Shown piece by piece: positions 1 through 5,617 of a stretch of DNA of 6,325 nt. Within the stretch, counting starts at the first letter, position 1. Every line of letters begins with the position of its first letter. A model generated the notes under the pieces. That model had not been told where the DNA came from and made no database searches. It worked only from the letters and a program-made list of their open reading frames with translations. The position numbers and the translations under genes were made by a program. The stretch spans positions 1 through 6,325 of the forward strand of contig CAMBGL010000071.1 of assembly GCA_945866155.1 (NCBI GenBank). Reading direction: 5' to 3'. The DNA comes from Bifidobacterium breve (lineage in GTDB: Bacteria > Actinomycetota > Actinomycetes > Nanopelagicales > Nanopelagicaceae).

Positions 1-1677
1 TACCAAGTAAACCCTGACAACCTCGCACTAAAAATTGCAGAGCTCGTCAAAGATGGAAAAATCAAAGGCATTGCAGATGTTCGCGACGAAGGCAATGAGC
101 GCTTAGGACAACGCCTAGTTATTGTGCTTCAAAGTTCAGCAATTCCAAAAGTCGTACTCAATAACCTTTACAAGCAGACACAACTCCAAGATACATTTGG
201 TGCAAATATGTTGGCACTCGTCGACGGGGTACCACGCACGCTGCGCCTCGATGAATTCATCCGTTTCTATATCGAACATCAAGTAGAAGTAATTGTGCGC
301 CGCACTAAATTCCGCTTAGTTGAAAAAGAAAAACGTGCTCATATTCTTCTTGGCTATCTCAAGGCACTTGATGCACTCGACGCTGTTATTGCTTTGATTC
401 GCGCAAGCACAACACCTGAAGAGGCTCGCACAGGTTTGATGAAATTACTCGATGTTGATGAAATACAAGCAAATGCAATTCTGGATATGCAGTTGCGCAG
501 AATTGCGGCACTTGAGCGCCAGAAAATCAATGACGAGTACGAAGGATTGATGGCTGACATCATTGAACTCAATACAATCCTTGCTAGCCCTGAAAAACAG
601 CGTGAAATAATCAAAACAGAGCTGGAAGAATTAGTTGCTAAATATGGCGATGAACGCCGCACTCAAATCGTTGCAAGTGAAGGCGATTTCTCTGCAGAAG
701 ACTTAATCCCAGATCAAGATGTAGTTGTAACAATTACTCGAGGTGGTTACTCAAAGCGCACCATGGCCGATCTTTACAGATCACAACGCCGTGGTGGAAG
801 AGGAGTAAAAGGTGCTGCACTAAAGGAAGATGACGTTGTTGATCATTTCTTTGTTGCATCAACACATGACTGGTTGCTCTTTTTTACAAATCAGGGACGG
901 GTGTACCGTTCAAAAGTTCATGAATTACCAGATGCTGGACGCGATGCGCGTGGTCAACATGTTGCAAATCTCATGGCATTCAAACCAGAAGAGAAAATCG
1001 CACAAGTACTTTCAATAAAAGATTATGAAATTTCTCCATTTTTAGTCCTTGCAACAAAGAGTGGTCTCGTAAAGAAGACTCCGTTGAGCGAATATGACTC
1101 ACCACGTACAGGTGGACTTATTGCGATATCTCTCAAAAATAGTGATGAGGTTGTAAGTGCATCTCTTATGAATGTGGGAGATGAGCTACTACTAGTCTCC
1201 AGAAAAGGTATGTCTTTGCGCTTTATAGTAGATGACGAGTCCTTGCGACCAATGGGGCGTTCAACTAGCGGTGTAATCGGAATGAAATTTAAGAAAGATG
1301 ACGAGTTACTAACAATGGCTCGCATTGATACATCTCTTGCAACAAATTCATATGTATTTACTGCAACTGATGGCGGCTATGGAAAGAAAACTCCTATCGA
1401 TGAATATCGAGTTCAAGGTAGAGGCGGCATCGGAATAAAAGCTGCAAAGATTGATGAAGATTCCAGAGGATCATTAGTGAGCGCTTTAGTTCTTCGTAAT
1501 GAAGATGAAGTACTAGCAATTACATCGGCAGGTACAGTGATGCGAACACCAGCAGCAGAAGTGCGCCAAACTGGTCGCGACTCTATGGGTGTGCGATTGG
1601 TCAATCTCGATGAAGGTGTGAGCCTGCTTTCGGTGACTAAAAACAGCGAAGATGAGATTTCCCCGAAAAATCAGTAG
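1..1677 (+). CDS. gyrA: DNA gyrase subunit A, 3' part (start outside window)
   Basis: GyrA is the breakage-reunion and DNA-wrapping subunit of the A2B2 gyrase, which introduces negative supercoils in the cytoplasm. The reading frame is open from base 1 for 558 codons to TAG at 1675-1677. It begins near residue 265-270 of a typical GyrA, so the catalytic tyrosine and quinolone-resistance region lie outside the window. The end of the tower and the coiled-coil gate are visible; motifs include [19 protein letters not shown] and [11 protein letters not shown]. The C-terminal beta-pinwheel carries the canonical GyrA box QRRGGRG (784-804), needed for DNA wrapping. A second box-like motif, QGRGGIG (1414-1434), resembles the extra box described in mycobacterial GyrA. 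The protein stops shortly after the last blade, without a long acidic tail. Any ATG or GTG inside the window is internal. No clear T-tract terminator follows, and the tRNA pair is next. Identification is secure. Confidence 0.98.
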   Translation, partial: YQVNPDNLALKIAELVKDGKIKGIADVRDEGNERLGQRLVIVLQSSAIPKVVLNNLYKQTQLQDTFGANMLALVDGVPRTLRLDEFIRFYIEHQVEVIVRRTKFRLVEKEKRAHILLGYLKALDALDAVIALIRASTTPEEARTGLMKLLDVDEIQANAILDMQLRRIAALERQKINDEYEGLMADIIELNTILASPEKQREIIKTELEELVAKYGDERRTQIVASEGDFSAEDLIPDQDVVVTITRGGYSKRTMADLYRSQRRGGRGVKGAALKEDDVVDHFFVASTHDWLLFFTNQGRVYRSKVHELPDAGRDARGQHVANLMAFKPEEKIAQVLSIKDYEISPFLVLATKSGLVKKTPLSEYDSPRTGGLIAISLKNSDEVVSASLMNVGDELLLVSRKGMSLRFIVDDESLRPMGRSTSGVIGMKFKKDDELLTMARIDTSLATNSYVFTATDGGYGKKTPIDEYRVQGRGGIGIKAAKIDEDSRGSLVSALVLRNEDEVLAITSAGTVMRTPAAEVRQTGRDSMGVRLVNLDEGVSLLSVTKNSEDEISPKNQ

Positions 1678-1682
1678 GGTAA

Positions 1683-1750
1683 GAGCCTGAGTTTGGGCTC
1701 ACGCAAAGTTCAAGGTAACCTTGCGCTTCTGTGATTGCGTCTAACGCAAT
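1683..1750 (+). other. Three consecutive stem-loops between gyrA and tRNA-Ile
   Basis: The 76-base gap after gyrA folds into three separate hairpins read from the plus strand. The first pairs GAGCC (1683-1687) with GGCTC (1696-1700). The second pairs CGCAA (1702-1706) with TTGCG (1721-1725), continuing through one mismatch into GTT/AAC around a 6-base loop. The third pairs ATTGCG (1734-1739) with CGCAAT (1745-1750) around a 5-base loop. None is followed by a T-tract, so these are not classic intrinsic terminators. They could be U-less termination or pausing signals, RNA processing sites ahead of the tRNA precursor, or chance. A weak TTGCGC (1721-1726) / TAACGC (1742-1747) pair, 15 bases apart, could be a tRNA promoter but is poor. 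Confidence 0.35.
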
Positions 1751-1753
1751 TGC

Positions 1754-1828
1754 GGGCCTATAGCTCAGCCTGGTTAGAGCGCTTCCCTGATAAGGAAGAG
1801 GTCGATGGTTCGAGTCCATCTAGGCCCA
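1754..1828 (+). tRNA. ileT: tRNA-Ile, anticodon GAT
   Basis: A complete cloverleaf is visible. The acceptor stem is GGGCCTA (1754-1760) with TAGGCCC (1821-1827) and discriminator A1828. The D stem is GCTC (1763-1766) with GAGC (1777-1780). The anticodon stem is CTTCC (1782-1786) with GGAAG (1794-1798), and the loop carries GAT at 1789-1791, which reads ATC isoleucine codons. The T arm is GATGG (1804-1808), loop TTCGAGT, CCATC (1816-1820). The following bases are CCC, so the 3' CCA is not encoded and must be added by a nucleotidyltransferase. The Ile-Ala tRNA pair downstream of gyrA is a conserved actinobacterial arrangement. Only 13 bases separate it from tRNA-Ala, so the two are probably one precursor. 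Confidence 0.97.
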
Positions 1829-1841
1829 CCCCGCTCAACAC

Positions 1842-1914
1842 GGGGACCTAGCTCAATTGGTAGAGCACTGCCTTTGCAAGGCAGGGGTTAGGGGTTCGAT
1901 TCCCCTGGTCTCCA
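1842..1914 (+). tRNA. alaT: tRNA-Ala, anticodon TGC
   Basis: A complete cloverleaf of 73 bases. The acceptor stem is GGGGACC (1842-1848) with GGTCTCC (1907-1913), including one G-U pair, and discriminator A1914. The anticodon stem is CTGCC (1868-1872) with GGCAG (1880-1884), and the loop TTTGCAA carries anticodon TGC at 1875-1877, reading GCA/GCG and by wobble other alanine codons. The T arm is AGGGG (1890-1894), loop TTCGATT, CCCCT (1902-1906). The sequence after the discriminator is CAAG, so CCA is not encoded, as in the neighbouring tRNA-Ile. It is likely transcribed together with that tRNA. Confidence 0.97.
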
Positions 1915-1963
1915 CAAGTACGTCGACGACAAAGAGAGCACAATAAATAGAAAGCGGTTCATC

Positions 1964-2479
1964 ATGTCAACAAATACTGCAACTCTTCACACTTCAATGG
2001 GCGACATTGTTATTGAACTTTTCCCAAACCATGCGCCAAAGACAGTTGCAAACTTTGTTGAACTCGCAACAGGCGCTCGCGAATGGGTAGATCCACGCAC
2101 TGGCGAAAAATCAAATGCAAATTTGTATGACGGCACAGTTTTCCACCGCGTTATTGATGGCTTCATGATTCAAGGCGGAGATCCACTTGGTCAAGGAACA
2201 GGTGGACCAGGTTATAAATTTGCAGATGAATTTCACGGAGAACTAACTTTTGATCGCCCCTACATTCTTGCAATGGCTAATTCAGGACCAGGAACAAATG
2301 GTTCACAATTCTTTATCACTGTTGCACCAACAACATGGTTGAATCGCAAGCACAGCATTTTTGGTGAAGTGAAGGATTCTGCGAGCCAGGCTGTAGTTGA
2401 CGCTATTGGTAAAGCAAAGACAGGGCAACAAGATCGCCCATCAACACCAATTACAATCAATAGCGTTACAGTAAAATAA
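1964..2479 (+). CDS. ppiA: Peptidyl-prolyl cis-trans isomerase, cyclophilin type
   Basis: This 171-residue single-domain cyclophilin catalyses cis-trans isomerisation of prolyl peptide bonds during protein folding. No signal peptide or membrane segment is visible, so it is cytoplasmic. The human cyclophilin A active-site set is present: R62, F67, M68 and Q70 in [15 protein letters not shown]105 in [10 protein letters not shown]117 in NGSQFFIT; W125 and H130 in [13 protein letters not shown]. An insertion around residues 36-54 is like that of actinobacterial PpiA proteins. The ATG at 1964 has a weak purine-rich GAAAG (1950-1954) nine bases upstream. It lies 49 bases after tRNA-Ala, the same relative position as ppiA in mycobacteria. 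A 14-base gap to the rhomboid gene suggests co-transcription. Family and activity are secure; the natural substrates are unknown. Confidence 0.96.
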   Translation: MSTNTATLHTSMGDIVIELFPNHAPKTVANFVELATGAREWVDPRTGEKSNANLYDGTVFHRVIDGFMIQGGDPLGQGTGGPGYKFADEFHGELTFDRPYILAMANSGPGTNGSQFFITVAPTTWLNRKHSIFGEVKDSASQAVVDAIGKAKTGQQDRPSTPITINSVTVK

Positions 2480-2493
2480 TCTAACTCGCGCTG

Positions 2494-3048
2494 ATGAAGC
2501 GTTCTGCAACTCTTCTTCTCATCACAATTATTTGTGCTGCCTACTTAGTGCAGTTACTCATTCCAAATTTAGAGCAACAACTTTTTCTTATCAAAGAAGC
2601 AATCCTAAATGATGGACAAGTTCACGGAACCGCACGTGGTGAGTGGTATCGATTACTGACAGTCGCACTCACACATGGTGGAATTTTTCACCTTGGATTT
2701 AACATGTATGCACTGATGGTTTTAGGAAATCCAATTGAAGCAGCATTTGGAAAAGAGAAATTCCTTGCGATATTTTTCTTCTCACTACTGAGCGGATCAC
2801 TTCTTTCGAATTATTTAGCGCAAGCCAACCAACCATCAGTGGGTGCATCTGGCGCGGTCTTTGGACTCTTTGGCGCAATGGCAGTTGTTGGACGAAAAAT
2901 TGGCGCAGATTTACGCTCCATTGCAGTCATTGTTGGAATTAACTTCGCATTTGGATTTGCATTAGGTGGCGTTGATTGGCGTGCACACCTTGGTGGACTT
3001 ATCGGGGGAGCAATCGCTTCAACACTCTTGCTTCGTCAAAGACGGTAA
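2494..3048 (+). CDS. Rhomboid family intramembrane serine protease
   Basis: This 184-residue polytopic membrane protein belongs to the rhomboid family, which cleaves transmembrane substrates inside the bilayer. The catalytic dyad is intact: S119 in GASG (117-120), at the start of TM4, and H165 in AHLGGLIGG, in the last helix. H66 and N70 (HLGFN) in TM2 match the conserved HxxxN that helps form the oxyanion site, and WYR (51-53) in loop 1 is the usual WR motif. Hydrophobic segments lie near 5-23, 57-78, 90-108, 117-133, 141-158 and 165-180, which gives the minimal six-helix fold. The cysteine-rich N-terminal extension seen in many actinobacterial rhomboids at this locus is absent. The ATG at 2494 is the only usable start, because an in-frame TAA lies at 2482-2484. 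No Shine-Dalgarno is visible, so translation is probably coupled to ppiA. The substrate is unknown. Confidence 0.93.
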   Translation: MKRSATLLLITIICAAYLVQLLIPNLEQQLFLIKEAILNDGQVHGTARGEWYRLLTVALTHGGIFHLGFNMYALMVLGNPIEAAFGKEKFLAIFFFSLLSGSLLSNYLAQANQPSVGASGAVFGLFGAMAVVGRKIGADLRSIAVIVGINFAFGFALGGVDWRAHLGGLIGGAIASTLLLRQRR

Positions 3049-3052
3049 AACT

Positions 3053-3084
3053 TTATCCACAGAAGTTATCCACGGTGTGGAGAA
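3053..3084. promoter_or_regulatory. Cluster of three DnaA-box-like 9-mers
   Basis: In the 50-base gap between the convergent rhomboid and crgA genes there is a perfect consensus DnaA box, TTATCCACA (3053-3061, + strand). A second copy with one mismatch, TTATCCACG, lies at 3066-3074 on the + strand. A third, TTCTCCACA, also with one mismatch, lies on the minus strand at 3076-3084. The two direct copies are 13 bases apart start to start; the third is inverted and starts one base after the second. Such closely packed boxes are typical of oriC or DnaA-titration sites. Boxes two and three also form an inverted repeat (TCCAC-GGT-GTGGA, 3069-3081), so a mere 3'-end hairpin is an alternative reading. 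DnaA binding is inferred from sequence only. Confidence 0.5.
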
Positions 3085-3100
3085 TTACAAGCGTGTAATT
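3083..3100. other. AT-rich inverted repeat at the crgA 3' end
   Basis: AATTACA (3083-3089) and TGTAATT (3094-3100) form a perfect 7-bp stem with the 4-base loop AGCG. The right arm reaches into the crgA stop codon (3099-3101, minus strand). It lies where transcripts of the convergent rhomboid and crgA genes should end, and could act in both directions. The stem is AT-rich and no T-tract follows on either strand, so terminator function is only a suggestion. Confidence 0.3.
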
Positions 3101-3365
3101 AGCGCCATTTCGTAGCGAGGGAGAATCCCACGCCAATAAATGAGAAGCCAACGATCATGTTCCATGCACCAATACCTGGGATTGGAAAACGAGTCTGAGT
3201 GACATAGAAAGTCACGATCCAGAGAAGACCGATCAGAAATGCAGTCACCATTGTTGGAGCAAGCCAGGAAGGGCTCTCAAGTGGGCCTTGTGGAGCGTGC
3301 ACAGCTATTTCTTGCTCGTGTGTGCGCTGTTCAACAACCTTTTTACGCAATCTCGACTTTGGCAT
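3099..3365 (-). CDS. crgA: Cell division protein CrgA
   Basis: CrgA is a small actinobacterial membrane protein of the divisome. In Mycobacterium it binds FtsZ and septal peptidoglycan synthesis proteins; in Streptomyces it restrains septum formation. This copy has 88 residues, the usual size. It shows the family layout: a basic start MPKSRLRKK, a hydrophilic stretch, then SPSWLAP leading into TM1 (about 36-57, with GLLWIVTFY). The loop TRFPIPGIGAWN leads into TM2 (about 66-84), and the chain ends at a conserved WR. The ATG at 3365-3363 fits the family start. There is no Shine-Dalgarno; a TAACTT box just upstream suggests a leaderless mRNA. Placement beside trpG and pknB on the opposite strand matches other actinobacteria, and the gene marks the phylum. 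Confidence 0.95.
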   Translation of the reverse strand: MPKSRLRKKVVEQRTHEQEIAVHAPQGPLESPSWLAPTMVTAFLIGLLWIVTFYVTQTRFPIPGIGAWNMIVGFSFIGVGFSLATKWR

Positions 3366-3371
3366 AAGGCG

Positions 3372-3377
3372 AAGTTA
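3372..3377 (-). promoter_or_regulatory. Putative -10 box for leaderless crgA transcript
   Basis: On the minus strand TAACTT (fits TAnnnT) is followed by exactly six bases and then the crgA ATG. Transcription would therefore start at, or within a base of, the start codon. There is no Shine-Dalgarno in front of crgA. This layout is the standard signature of leaderless mRNAs, which are common in actinobacteria. No convincing -35 box is visible. Inferred from spacing only. Confidence 0.45.
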
Positions 3378-3423
3378 CACCAAATTGGCCCCAAATGAAA
3401 AGGAGAGTGAGAGGAGCGCCGAT

Positions 3424-3430
3424 AGGAGAG
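3424..3430 (+). promoter_or_regulatory. Ribosome binding site that sets the trpG GTG start
   Basis: AGGAGAG lies nine bases before GTG at 3440 and is a strong Shine-Dalgarno, which supports the GTG start. The same 7-mer also occurs at 3401-3407, and a related GAGGAG at 3411-3416, making the whole 3399-3430 leader purine-rich. Only the last copy is correctly spaced for trpG. Confidence 0.75.
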
Positions 3431-3439
3431 AATTAGCGC

Positions 3440-4069
3440 GTGGCGACCAAAATCCTTGTAGTCGATAACTACGACTCCTTTGTCTACAACCTTGTGCAAT
3501 ATCTAGCCCAACTTGGCGCCGAATGTACAGTCGTTAGAAATGACGAAGTAGAAGCGAGTGAGGCTAAAAATTACGACGGAGTTCTAATTTCTCCCGGCCC
3601 CGGCACACCTGAGCGCGCAGGAGTTTCAATAGCGATGATTAAATACTGTGCAGAAAAAAATATTCCACTCTTCGGAGTCTGCCTTGGCCATCAAGCAATT
3701 GGTGTTGCTTTTGGTGCAACAGTTTCGCGCGCACCAGAACTTCTTCATGGAAAAACTTCTCAAGTAAATCACCAGGGCGGTGGGGTATTAGCAAATCTTC
3801 CCTCACCATTTACTGCAACGCGATATCACTCACTCGCTGTTGAGCGCGATACGGTGCCGCCAGAAATTGAGATTACAGGTTCAACAGATTCAGGAATTGT
3901 TATGTCAATGCGACATACAAAATTTCCAATCGAAGGTGTGCAATTTCATCCGGAGTCAGTACTAACAGAGCACGGACATCAAATGCTTGCAAATTGGCTT
4001 ACACGGTGCGGCGATAAGAATGCTCAAAGCAAAGCTGTAGGTCTATCGCCAGTTGTAGGCAAAAAATAA
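3440..4069 (+). CDS. trpG: Anthranilate / aminodeoxychorismate synthase glutamine amidotransferase subunit
   Basis: This 209-residue class I glutamine amidotransferase releases ammonia from glutamine and channels it to a chorismate-using partner, either TrpE (tryptophan) or PabB (folate). The triad is complete: C81 in GVCLGHQ, and H170 and E172 in QFHPES. The oxyanion-loop motif SPGPGTP is at 51-57, and the N-terminus has the typical VVDNYDSFVYNLVQYL. Length is normal. After residue 188 there is a polar tail of about 20 residues, rich in K, S and G, with no known role. The GTG start is supported by AGGAGAG nine bases upstream. No trpE or pabB is nearby, so TrpG, PabA or a shared (amphibolic) role cannot be separated; the syntenic mycobacterial gene is called trpG. 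The stop codon directly abuts that of convergent pknB. Confidence 0.93.
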   Translation: MATKILVVDNYDSFVYNLVQYLAQLGAECTVVRNDEVEASEAKNYDGVLISPGPGTPERAGVSIAMIKYCAEKNIPLFGVCLGHQAIGVAFGATVSRAPELLHGKTSQVNHQGGGVLANLPSPFTATRYHSLAVERDTVPPEIEITGSTDSGIVMSMRHTKFPIEGVQFHPESVLTEHGHQMLANWLTRCGDKNAQSKAVGLSPVVGKK

Positions 4070-4094
4070 TTACGGCGTTTTATTTATTGTAATT
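4060..4094 (-). terminator. Weak candidate terminator of the pstP-pknB transcript
   Basis: Read on the minus strand, AATTAC (4094-4089) and GTAATT (4073-4068) can pair around a 15-base loop, followed at once by ATTTTTTG (4067-4060). The stem covers the end of pknB and its stop codon, and the T-tract lies inside the last codons of the opposite-strand trpG. The stem is short, AT-rich and wide-looped, so it would be weak. Confidence 0.25.
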
Positions 4095-5617
4095 GTTACC
4101 GACTTGCCAATTGTCTGAGTTGTTCCACCATCAGGTGCTTGACGAATTACAACACCGGTTGGCTGATCGGGATCATTTGCCTCTAATTCATTGAAAAGGA
4201 AACCCGCCTGCACCAAAAGCGTCTTTGCTTGTATGCCATCAATACCAATGAGATTAGGAACTTCAACCTCACCGCTTGCAATCTGCAGAACAACACCACT
4301 ACCGGCGGTAATTGTCGAACCAGGCTCAGGCGTAACTTTCAAAACAGTTCCTTGGGCTTCATCGGAAGGAATTGCTTCCGTACGCGAAACGACTAGGCCC
4401 ACAGAAGTCAATAATGCACGCGCATCAAGTAGTGATAAGCCAACTAAATCAGTTGGAACAATTGAATCCCCAGGGCCATCAGAAATTGTAAGCACGACTC
4501 CAGAACCAGATTTTGCTCTTGTGGTTGCTAAAGGAATTTGGCTAGCGACTCTATCTTTCGGGATACGAGAATCGTGTGCTCTTGTAACGGTAACAACATA
4601 ATCAGAGAGTAATGCCCGAGCAGCATTTTCAGTAAGGCCAACAACATTTGGGATTTCATTTCCGACCGATGGCTCACCTGGGCGTGAAGCAAATAAACCT
4701 GCTCCAGCAATAGCAATAACAAGAATGGAGGCTCCGATGGCGGTAAATAATGTGCGGCGATTTATTGGTTTTTTCACCATCTTTGTTGTGACGGTTTCAC
4801 CAGAATGAATTTTGAATAAATCATCGAGCATCAAACCAGCGGACTGGTATCTATCTTGAGCCTTTTTAGCTAGTGCTACAGATAAAAGTATGTCGATGCC
4901 TTCAGGCAACGTTGGTGAAATTTTACTTGGTAGCGCTAATTCACCTGATACATGTTGGTAGGCGATAGAGACAGGTGTATCACCAGTAAATGGTGGCTGG
5001 CCCGTTAGAACTTCATATAACAAACAACCTGTGGAATAAATATCAGAGCGAGCATCTGCAATTTCACCAAGTGCTTGTTCAGGAGATAAATACTGCGCGG
5101 TTCCGACAATATTCCATGTGCTAGTAAGTGTTGCACCTAAATCATCAAGCGCACGTGCAATTCCAAAATCCATAACCTTAGCATCGCCTTGATCGGTGAT
5201 CATGATGTTGGCAGGTTTTATATCCCGGTGCACAATCCCGCGCTCATGTGAATACTCCAAGGCGGCAAGAATTCCTTCACCAATTTCTAGCGCACGAGCA
5301 AGCGGTATCCGCTCACCACGATGGATTAGGTCGCGCAATGTATGTCCAGAAACTAATTCCATAACTATGTATGGCGCAGGTTCTTCACCAGAGTCATACA
5401 CGGCGACAATTCCTGGATGATTTAAACCAGCTGCAGCAAATGCTTCTTTACGAAAACGAGCGACAAATGAAGGATCACGCGCAAGATCACTACGCAATAC
5501 TTTTACAGCTACCTCGCGAGCAAGACGCTGATCATGCGCCCTATAAACATCAGCCATTCCGCCAGTGCCGATCATTTCGCCCAAAACGTAGCGGCCACCC
5601 AAAGTTAGATTCATCAT
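4070..5617 (-). CDS. pknB: Serine/threonine protein kinase PknB with three PASTA repeats
   Basis: PknB is a membrane kinase that controls growth, division and peptidoglycan synthesis in response to muropeptide or lipid II sensing. Length is 515 residues. The cytoplasmic kinase domain (about 10-268) has the Gly loop GTGGMADV (17-24), K39 in VAVKVL, E58, HRDIKPAN (130-137, catalytic D132), DFG (150-152) and GTAQYLSPE (172-180). T165 and T167 align with the two activation-loop autophosphorylation sites of M. tuberculosis PknB. One TM helix lies at about 289-310. Outside are three PASTA repeats, starting near EIPNVVGL (321), SIVPTDLVGL (385) and VEVPNLIGI (451). The mycobacterial protein has four. 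The start ATGATG overlaps the pstP stop (ATGA), so the two genes are translationally coupled. rodA, pbpA and pknA, usual neighbours on this strand, are absent. Confidence 0.96.
   Translation of the reverse strand: MMNLTLGGRYVLGEMIGTGGMADVYRAHDQRLAREVAVKVLRSDLARDPSFVARFRKEAFAAAGLNHPGIVAVYDSGEEPAPYIVMELVSGHTLRDLIHRGERIPLARALEIGEGILAALEYSHERGIVHRDIKPANIMITDQGDAKVMDFGIARALDDLGATLTSTWNIVGTAQYLSPEQALGEIADARSDIYSTGCLLYEVLTGQPPFTGDTPVSIAYQHVSGELALPSKISPTLPEGIDILLSVALAKKAQDRYQSAGLMLDDLFKIHSGETVTTKMVKKPINRRTLFTAIGASILVIAIAGAGLFASRPGEPSVGNEIPNVVGLTENAARALLSDYVVTVTRAHDSRIPKDRVASQIPLATTRAKSGSGVVLTISDGPGDSIVPTDLVGLSLLDARALLTSVGLVVSRTEAIPSDEAQGTVLKVTPEPGSTITAGSGVVLQIASGEVEVPNLIGIDGIQAKTLLVQAGFLFNELEANDPDQPTGVVIRQAPDGGTTQTIGKSVTITINKTP

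Noticed and set aside
354..662. A 102-codon minus-strand frame opposite gyrA, and similar frames opposite pknB and pstP
   Set aside because: They lie wholly inside well-conserved genes, are serine-rich, match no family I recognise and have no start signals. They are shadow frames.
1637..1819. A minus-strand frame across the gyrA end and tRNA-Ile beginning MDSNHRPLPYQGSALTRLSYRP
   Set aside because: This is the well-known spurious peptide produced by reading a tRNA gene in reverse; it is not a real protein.
1921..1928. Perfect palindrome CGTCGACG just after tRNA-Ala, considered as an operator or attachment site
   Set aside because: It is only eight bases, single copy, with no duplicated tRNA end or integrase nearby, so there is no support beyond chance.
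3395..3436. A 13-codon mini-ORF (MKRRVRGAPIGEN) just upstream of trpG, considered as a leader peptide
   Set aside because: It contains no tryptophan codon and no attenuator-like hairpins follow it. Its codons are just the purine-rich AGGAG repeats read in frame, so it is most likely chance.
3305..3499. A 64-codon minus-strand frame overlapping crgA and the trpG start
   Set aside because: It overlaps two confidently assigned genes and the shared promoter region, and its protein has no recognisable features.
4047..4088. CGCC/GGCG pairing followed by a T-rich run as a plus-strand trpG terminator
   Set aside because: The stem is only 4 bp with a loop of more than 20 bases, too weak to call.
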